This document shows, piece after piece, positions 58,939 through 64,000 of a DNA stretch of 64,000 nt. This DNA is from Meiothermus hypogaeus (GTDB lineage: Bacteria; Deinococcota; Deinococci; Deinococcales; Thermaceae): NCBI RefSeq assembly GCF_003574035.1, contig NZ_QWKY01000008.1:1-64000 (forward strand). Reading direction: 5' to 3'. A program made the position numbers and the translations under genes. Under the pieces are notes generated by a model, which was not told where the DNA came from, ran no database searches, and saw only the letters and a program-made list of their open reading frames with translations. How positions within the stretch are numbered: the stretch's first letter is position 1; the number at the start of each line of letters is the position of its first letter.

Positions 58939-59235
58939 ATGTCGAAGATTTGCGAAATTAGCGGCAAGCGCCCCACGGTGGCCTACAGCATCATTACCCG
59001 TGGCAAGGCCAAGCGTGAAGGTGGGGTGGGTAAGAAAATTACCGGCTACACCAAGCACTGGCAAGAACCGAACCTGCGCAAAGTGAAGGTTACGGTGGCG
59101 GGCCAGAACATCACCTTCCGGGTGGCCAACAGCCACGCCCACAAGGTCTACGAGCTCGTCGAGCGATCCAAAGGTATGAAGCTCGAGGGCCTTACCGCCA
59201 AGCAGATTAAAGCCCGCCTTTTGAGCCTGCTGTAA
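58939..59235 (+). CDS. rpmB: 50S ribosomal protein L28
   Basis: A 98-residue ribosomal protein beginning MSKICEISGKRPTVAYSIITRGKAKREGGVGKK, with the Thermus-type length and the second half RVANSHAHKVYELVERSKGMKLEGLTAKQIKARLLSLL. The start at 58939 has AGGAG upstream; an in-frame ATG eight codons earlier is not needed. It assembles into the large subunit. The gene is single, followed by a strong terminator. Identification is firm. Confidence 0.97.
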   Translation: MSKICEISGKRPTVAYSIITRGKAKREGGVGKKITGYTKHWQEPNLRKVKVTVAGQNITFRVANSHAHKVYELVERSKGMKLEGLTAKQIKARLLSLL

Positions 59236-59247
59236 GACTTAAGGCTG

Positions 59248-59284
59248 AAAGCCAGGGACACTTCCTGCGGTGTTCCTGGCTTTT
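59248..59284 (+). terminator. Intrinsic terminator of rpmB
   Basis: AAAGCCAGGGACAC pairs with GTGTTCCTGGCTTTT across about eight bases, ending in a T-run (TTTTCTTT), 13 bases after the rpmB stop. Confidence 0.85.
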
Positions 59285-59292
59285 CTTTCGCA

Positions 59293-59298
59293 TAGAAT
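59293..59298 (+). promoter_or_regulatory. -10 box (TAGAAT), leaderless start
   Basis: TAGAAT lies six bases before the ATG at 59305. Confidence 0.5.
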
Positions 59299-59304
59299 AG
59301 GTCC

Positions 59305-60018
59305 ATGCCGATCAAGCCCGGCTGGATTGTCCTGGCACTGGTAACGCTCCTGGCTCTGTGGCAGAGCGGCCAGCTCTCCAGCGCCCGGCGGCAAATAGCG
59401 GCTTTGCAGTCAGAAGTTACCAGGCTCAAGCAAGAGTTGCAAAAAGGCCCCGAGGGATTTGCTCTGCCCTTGCCGGGGGCTTGTCTGCCCAAAACCGACA
59501 CCAACCTGCCCGGTGCCCCCCGCGAATACCGCAAAGGCACCAACCCCGGCTTTGTGTTTACCGGCGACGATGCCTGTGTACCGGTGCGCTTCGGTATGGG
59601 GGTGGTGGCCGCGGCCGGGGGCGAGGTGGTTAAGGCCGAAACCAACTACAAGGAAATGACCCGGGCCGAATTCGAGGCCCTGATTCGGGCGGTGGCGGGA
59701 GGGGCCAGCCCGGAACAGATGGACCGACTGCGCGGGCGGGAGATCTGGATTCGCCACGCCGAGGGCTATACCACGGTATACGCCCACCTTTCCGGTGTTG
59801 CCCCAGGGCTTAAAGTGGGCAGCAAGGTGTACAAGGGGCAGTGGATTGGCCGGGTAGGCAACAGCGGTACCGAGGCAGCGCTGCGGGGTACGGGTGAGGG
59901 GGCGCGCCTGCTTTTTGAGCTGTGGGATGGCGAGCCCGATAAAGACCGGTATTTTGGTCAGGGCCTCACTCCCGAGGCGATACGGGCCAGGGGGAAGCTC
60001 GAGTTTGGCCTGCCCTGA
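59305..60018 (+). CDS. Degenerate M23-like membrane-anchored protein
   Basis: A 237-residue protein with an N-terminal anchor helix (PGWIVLALVTLLALWQSG), a short coiled coil (SSARRQIAALQSEVTRLKQELQKG) and an M23/LytM-like domain. The fold is seen in GMGVVAAAGGEVVKAE, TTVYAHLSGVAPGLKVGSKVYKGQWIGRVGNSGT and LLFELWDG. The zinc ligands are mostly lost: GTNPGFVF replaces the usual HxGxD, and LLFEL replaces HLHFE. It is probably a non-catalytic activator, as EnvC-type proteins are for amidases. Two permease genes follow. Confidence 0.78.
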   Translation: MPIKPGWIVLALVTLLALWQSGQLSSARRQIAALQSEVTRLKQELQKGPEGFALPLPGACLPKTDTNLPGAPREYRKGTNPGFVFTGDDACVPVRFGMGVVAAAGGEVVKAETNYKEMTRAEFEALIRAVAGGASPEQMDRLRGREIWIRHAEGYTTVYAHLSGVAPGLKVGSKVYKGQWIGRVGNSGTEAALRGTGEGARLLFELWDGEPDKDRYFGQGLTPEAIRARGKLEFGLP

Positions 60019-60023
60019 TGCGG

Positions 60024-60029
60024 TATTGT
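60024..60029 (+). promoter_or_regulatory. -10 box (TATTGT), leaderless start
   Basis: TATTGT lies seven bases before the ATG at 60037. Confidence 0.45.
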
Positions 60030-60036
60030 AGTCCCC

Positions 60037-61146
60037 ATGCGCCGCGACCTTACCGAGATCTGGAAGCTGTTGTGGGTGCGCGTGGCAGCGTATGCCGTAC
60101 TGGCTTACCTGCTCCTTCAGCTTTTGGGCATGGTGCTGGGGGGGGCCAGAGGGGCTTTGGTTACGCTTTTTTTGGCTTTTCTTTTTGCCTATCTGACCTC
60201 GCCCATTGTGCGGGCCCTGGAAAAGCGCCGGGTGCCCCGTTTTGCAGGGGTGCTGCTGGTCTACCTGGGGCTTGGGTTGTTTTTGGGGCTGGCTTCCTTC
60301 TTGATTGCCGATATGGTCAATGTGCTGGCCCGCTTTGCTACAGAGCTTCCCCGCATTCTAGCGCCCCTTTTGAGCTGGATAGAAAACCTGCCCTCGCGCA
60401 TTGGCCAGATTGAGCTGCCGCCTGCGCTGGAAGGGGCCTTTGCTCAGGCCGCCCAGAGCCTGCAAACCCTGCTCCAGGGCTTTACCCAGACCCTCTTGCA
60501 GGGGCTGCGCACCCTGCTGGCCCAGGGGGGCAACCTGATCGGGTTCCTGGCTTCCCTGGTAGGGGGGGTGTTGCAGCTCTTTGCGGCGCTGATTATCTCC
60601 ATTTATCTGCTCTACGACCTGCCGCAAATTTCCAAAAACCTTTTCCAAGCCATTCCCCTACCCTACCAACCCCTGGCAGCCGACATCGCAGCCAAACTAG
60701 ACCGGGCTGTGGGGGGTTACATCCGGGGGCAGCTCCTGGTGGCCATTGGGGTTGGCTTGATTGTAACGCTGGGCCTGTGGGTGTTTGGGGTGCCTCTGGC
60801 GGGGTCGCTGGGGTTCCTGGCAGCGGTATTCAACCTGATTCCGTTTGCTGGGGTTATCGTATCCACCGTTCCGGCGGTGCTTCTGGCCCTCTCGGTGGGG
60901 TGGCCGCAGGTGGTGGCGGTGCTGGGGGTGGTGGTGGTGGCCAACCAGATCGAGGCCCACATCCTTAGTCCCCGTATCCTGGGGCAGACCACCAGCCTGC
61001 ATCCGGTAAGCGTGATTGGAGCAATATTGGTGGGCTCGAGCCTCTTCGGGCTGGTCGGGGCATTGGTAGCCGTGCCGCTGATGGCTTTCTTCAAGGTTCT
61101 CTACACCGAGTTTTACTTAAACAGCCGGTTCTACCGTGAGGGCTGA
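60037..61146 (+). CDS. AI-2E family transporter
   Basis: A 369-residue membrane protein with about eight helices. The family features are the LFLAFLFAYLTSPIVRALEKRRVPR start, an amphipathic central stretch (ENLPSRIGQIELPPALEGAFAQAAQSLQTLLQGFTQTLLQGL), and the end GQTTSLHPVSVIGAILVGSSLFGLVGALVAVPLMAFFKVLYTEFY. AI-2E proteins include a possible autoinducer-2 exporter, Na/H antiporters and others, so the substrate is open. A paralogue follows six bases later. Confidence 0.87.
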   Translation: MRRDLTEIWKLLWVRVAAYAVLAYLLLQLLGMVLGGARGALVTLFLAFLFAYLTSPIVRALEKRRVPRFAGVLLVYLGLGLFLGLASFLIADMVNVLARFATELPRILAPLLSWIENLPSRIGQIELPPALEGAFAQAAQSLQTLLQGFTQTLLQGLRTLLAQGGNLIGFLASLVGGVLQLFAALIISIYLLYDLPQISKNLFQAIPLPYQPLAADIAAKLDRAVGGYIRGQLLVAIGVGLIVTLGLWVFGVPLAGSLGFLAAVFNLIPFAGVIVSTVPAVLLALSVGWPQVVAVLGVVVVANQIEAHILSPRILGQTTSLHPVSVIGAILVGSSLFGLVGALVAVPLMAFFKVLYTEFYLNSRFYREG

Positions 61147-61152
61147 GGTGGT

Positions 61153-62289
61153 ATGGGCGCAACGTTGAACTGGGCCTGGCAGAACCCCTGGGTTCGCTTG
61201 GCAGTGTACGCAGCTCTAGCCGGGTTGGGGCTGCTATTTCTAAGCTGGATTTTGAACGGCGCGCGCACGGCCATCGGGATTGTGCTGGCGGCCTTTGTGT
61301 TTTCGTACATAGCCAATCCGGTGGTGCGCTGGTTTGAAGTGCGCCGCCTGACCCGGGCCTTGGGCGTGGTGATTGTTTTTGTGGGCATGCTTTTTTTCAT
61401 GGGCCTGGCTACGGTGTTGCTGGCCGGCATGGTGGGCCAGCTGGCCCGCTTTGCTGCCGGTTTACCCGTACTTTTGCAGCCCCTTATCGACTGGGCCCAA
61501 AAACTGCCCGAACACATAGGCCGGTTCGAGCTACCGCCGGTGCTGCTCGAGGCCCTCAATCAGGCCACCCTCAACCTGCAAACTCTGCTCCAGGCGTTCA
61601 TCCAGACCTTGCTCCAGGCCCTCCAGGGGGTGCTGGCCCAGGGAGGGAACCTGCTGGGCTTTGTCACGGGGCTGCTGGGCGGTGCTTTTCAGCTTCTTAC
61701 AGTGATTACCATCTCGATATACCTGCTCTACGACCTGCCCCGCATTGGTTCGGCCCTCTTCAAGGCCATACCCCAGCCATACCAGCCACAGGCCCTCGAG
61801 CTGGCCCAGAAAGCCGACATGGCCTTTGGGGGCTACGTGCGCGGCACCCTTCTGGGCGCTTTGTTCAATGGACTGCTCATTAGCGTAGTGATGTATGTAT
61901 CGTTTGGTTTTTTTCAGGGATTTGGCCTCGAGGTTCTGACCCAGGCCATCTCGCTGGGCTTTCTGGCTTTTATCTTTAGTTTTGTGCCCGTGCTGGGCGT
62001 GATTATCTCGGCCATCCCTGCGCTGGTGCTGGCCTTGCCGCTGGGCTGGCTGGCCCTGGCCGTGGTGGCCCTGGCGCTGTGGCTTTGTAACCAGATCCAG
62101 GGGGTGGTATGGCCGGTGATTATGGGCCGCACCACCAGCCTGCACCCGGTCACGGGCATTGCAGCGGTGCTGATTGGCGCCTCGCTTTTTGGCCTGGGCG
62201 GGGCCTTGCTATCGGTACCTCTGGTGGCCTTTATAAAAATCTTGTACACCGACTATTACCTGAATAGCCGCTTTTACCAGGAGGGCTAG
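61153..62289 (+). CDS. AI-2E family transporter, tandem paralogue
   Basis: A 378-residue protein, colinear with and clearly related to the preceding one: SYIANPVVRWFEVRRLTRALG, ENLQ-type amphipathic stretch QLARFAAGLPVLLQPLIDWAQKLPEHIGRFELPP, and the end GRTTSLHPVTGIAAVLIGASLFGLGGALLSVPLVAFIKILYTDYY. The two genes come from a tandem duplication old enough for considerable divergence. They may form a hetero-oligomer or serve different substrates. Its TAG stop shares three bases with the convergent tgt stop (CTAG). Confidence 0.87.
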   Translation: MGATLNWAWQNPWVRLAVYAALAGLGLLFLSWILNGARTAIGIVLAAFVFSYIANPVVRWFEVRRLTRALGVVIVFVGMLFFMGLATVLLAGMVGQLARFAAGLPVLLQPLIDWAQKLPEHIGRFELPPVLLEALNQATLNLQTLLQAFIQTLLQALQGVLAQGGNLLGFVTGLLGGAFQLLTVITISIYLLYDLPRIGSALFKAIPQPYQPQALELAQKADMAFGGYVRGTLLGALFNGLLISVVMYVSFGFFQGFGLEVLTQAISLGFLAFIFSFVPVLGVIISAIPALVLALPLGWLALAVVALALWLCNQIQGVVWPVIMGRTTSLHPVTGIAAVLIGASLFGLGGALLSVPLVAFIKILYTDYYLNSRFYQEG

Positions 62290-63440
62290 CGCCAGTGCCC
62301 CCCTTCCTGAAGAGCCCCGGTAAACCATGGCGGAATTGCGTGCCCAAAGCGCTTACCGGCAAAGTCTTTGGCAAATTCCCCATAATCGCCGGACCGGATG
62401 GCAGCTCGAGCGCTCTCCATCAGGCGGTGCAGGTAGCGCAGGTTATGCAGCGAGATCATGCGGGGGGCCAGCATCTCCTCGGCCCGCACCAGGTGCGAGA
62501 GGTAGGCCCGGCTGTAGTGCGTGCAGGCGTAGCAGTCGCACTCGGGGTCTATTGGACGGGGGTCGTCGAGGTAGCGGGTGAGCTTCAGGTTCAGGCGGCC
62601 CTCGGGCACCAGGGCATAGCCAAAGCGCCCGGTGCGGGTGGGGTATACGCAGTCGAACATATCCACCCCCAGGGCCACCGAGGCCACCAGGTCTTCGGGG
62701 TGGCCTACCCCCATCAGGTAGCGGGGCTTATGCTCGGGCAAAAGCTGGGTGGAGAGCGCTACTGCCGGGTACATGCCTTCCTTGGGCTCGCCCACCGCCA
62801 GCCCCCCGATGGCCAGGCCCGGAGTGTCGAAAGCCACGGTGGCCTCGGCGCTGGCCTTGCGAAGGGCCAGATCGGTACCGCCCTGCGCGATGGCAAAAAG
62901 GGCCTGGTCGGGGCGGGTTTTAGCCTTCAGGCAGCGCTCGAGCCAGCGCAGGGTGCGCTCAATCGAAGCCCTCAGGTAGTCGGGGGTGGCCGGATAGGGG
63001 GGACACTCGTCAAAGGCCATGATGATATCGGCCCCCAGGGCCTCTTGTACCAGGATGCTGTACTCGGGGGTCAGTTCAATCAAATCGCCATTCAGGTGGC
63101 TGCGAAAGGTCACGCCCTGCTCGCTTATTTTGCGCAAATCGCCCAGGCTCATCACCTGAAAGCCGCCCGAGTCGGTGAGCCAGGGACCATCGTAAGCGGC
63201 AAACCGGTGCAGCCCGCCCAATGCCCGCACCCGCTCGGGGCCGGGACGCAGGAGCAGATGGTAGGTGTTGCCCAGGATAATCTGCGAGCCAATTTCTTTA
63301 AGTTCCCTGGGTGAAATCCCCTTTACACTGCCCTGGGTGCCCACCGGCATGAAGAGTGGGGTTTGCACCGCGCCGTGGGGGGTGCTAAAAAGCCCGGTGC
63401 GGGCCCTGCCGGACTGGGCGGTGATGGAAAACTCGAACAC
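62286..63440 (-). CDS. tgt: tRNA-guanine transglycosylase
   Basis: A 384-residue enzyme that exchanges G34 for the queuine precursor preQ1 in tRNAs with GUN anticodons. Catalytic aspartates are in WLTDSGGFQVMSL and GVDMFDCVYPTR. The zinc site is CDCYACTHYSRAYLSHLVRAEEML...HNL (three Cys and one His). IAIGGLAVGEPKEGMY-type substrate loops are present. I place the start at the GTG at 63440, giving the usual length; the ATG 57 bases upstream adds an unlike extension. Identification is firm. Confidence 0.95.
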   Translation of the reverse strand: MFEFSITAQSGRARTGLFSTPHGAVQTPLFMPVGTQGSVKGISPRELKEIGSQIILGNTYHLLLRPGPERVRALGGLHRFAAYDGPWLTDSGGFQVMSLGDLRKISEQGVTFRSHLNGDLIELTPEYSILVQEALGADIIMAFDECPPYPATPDYLRASIERTLRWLERCLKAKTRPDQALFAIAQGGTDLALRKASAEATVAFDTPGLAIGGLAVGEPKEGMYPAVALSTQLLPEHKPRYLMGVGHPEDLVASVALGVDMFDCVYPTRTGRFGYALVPEGRLNLKLTRYLDDPRPIDPECDCYACTHYSRAYLSHLVRAEEMLAPRMISLHNLRYLHRLMESARAAIRSGDYGEFAKDFAGKRFGHAIPPWFTGALQEGGHWR

Positions 63441-63583
63441 CTGGGTATTTTCGGGGTTGTTGAGCTTATGCGCAAGGCCAGCAACCCGCAGCCGCAAGCC
63501 AACTTGCCACCCCCACCCACGCTTTGGCCAGGGCGACGGTTCGCCTTTTTCTTTTTGGCCTGCAGTCTTGAGTTTTCGGCAGT

Positions 63584-64000
63584 CTAGTTGGCCGTACAGG
63601 TACTGGGGGCCTGGCAGCTAAAGGTGCGGGCCTGCTCGATGCTGGGGCCGTTGTAGCTGGTTTCCAAGCCCTTGCCCAGCACCTTAAAGCCGGCCTCGAC
63701 CTTGCTGCTACCGTTGATGCCGCTTTTGAGCGTGGCCGAGCCGTTGTTGCCGGAGAGGGTCAGGTTGATAAAGGGTTTGGCCTCGAGGCTGGGCCCTGCA
63801 ACACCATAAAACTTGATGTCCATGGCCAGCCCGGCAAAAGCGTTGCCCGAACCCTGCACCGGAACCGAGTAGTTGAAAGTGGGGTTGAGGGCAAAGTTGG
63901 CAGTAAAGGTGTTGTTCCAGCCGCCGTTGGTGGTGCGGCTGCGGTTGTAGTCGAGCTGGACGTTGGTGGTGAAGGTGGGGGCGATGCCCACCGTTACCGT
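63584..64000 (-). CDS. Partial secreted protein of beta type (5' end outside window)
   Basis: 139 codons of a gene that continues past the right edge of the window; the frame is open to base 64000. The visible C-terminal part is rich in Asn, Thr, Ser and Gly with alternating hydrophobic residues (TFTTNVQLDYNRSRTTNGGWNNTFTANFALNPTFNYSVPVQGSG, KPFINLTLSGNNGSATLKSG). It ends with two cysteines (FSCQAPSTCTAN). This suggests an exported beta-sheet protein, perhaps a surface layer or outer-envelope protein. The family cannot be told from this part. Confidence 0.65.
   Translation of the reverse strand, partial: TVTVGIAPTFTTNVQLDYNRSRTTNGGWNNTFTANFALNPTFNYSVPVQGSGNAFAGLAMDIKFYGVAGPSLEAKPFINLTLSGNNGSATLKSGINGSSKVEAGFKVLGKGLETSYNGPSIEQARTFSCQAPSTCTAN

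Noticed and set aside
1-64000. tRNA or rRNA genes
   Set aside because: I looked for T-arm GGTTCGAATCC-type words with paired acceptor ends and for conserved rRNA segments and found none. A tRNAscan run would settle this.

Overview
The window looks like chromosomal DNA of a Thermaceae bacterium, most likely Meiothermus or a close relative. The evidence is high GC, very frequent CTCGAG Leu-Glu codon pairs, GTG and TTG starts, Thermus-type L28 and aspartate aminotransferase, a phenylacetate epoxidase operon with a site close to the T. thermophilus PaaR consensus, and many genes that start 6-8 bases after a TANNNT -10 box, which points to leaderless mRNA. The genus is inference; no rRNA is present. 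I found no rRNA, tRNA or CRISPR array.

Layout. 1-16993 is mostly core chromosome: an enoyl-CoA hydratase-like protein, truB, an Lrp regulator divergent from alanine dehydrogenase, an Asp23/FakA-like pair, a 3D-domain protein, an ABC permease, purA, a large BTAD-type winged-helix/P-loop protein, a glutaredoxin, a ROK glucokinase and comM. 17080-21823 is a lanthipeptide cluster: a 43-residue precursor, a LanKC-type synthetase, and an ABC ATPase and permease. 21972-24538 is a nest of mobile elements: a MITE, an IS630 element with a likely programmed -1 frameshift, a frameshifted IS982/IS4-like element and a transposase-like remnant. 24579-28212 holds two VapBC-type toxin-antitoxin pairs and rearrangement scars, including an IS5 fragment and a second copy of the 3' end of comM. 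28389-32410 is a lower-GC accessory operon: a small protein, a strong hairpin, a broken radical SAM/SPASM enzyme, a methyltransferase, an MFS exporter and a truncated GNAT. It may be a decaying RiPP-like pathway.

32766-50505 returns to housekeeping and envelope functions: plsY, an SPFH protein, folate cyclo-ligase, a LysM/M23 hydrolase, a serine hydrolase, a MntA/HepT-like pair, a cobalamin adenosyltransferase with a BtuF-like protein, a WD40 protein, birA-bioY under a probable BirA operator, aroQ, a LUD protein, a MoxR-type AAA/VWA pair and a Pro/Gln-rich membrane protein. 50522-64000 holds a lipoprotein, paaABCD, a trypsin-like protease next to a free-standing homologue of its N-terminal region, aspartate aminotransferase, lspA, rpmB, two AI-2E-type permeases, tgt and a partial secreted protein.

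A family of interspersed elements (six copies) runs through the window. Each has TACC(A/G)GATTC terminal inverted repeats, probable 3-bp target duplications, an internal 38-bp unit present 1-3 times, and strong hairpins at both ends. Copies end or truncate at least three genes. A second 152-bp element family is present twice.
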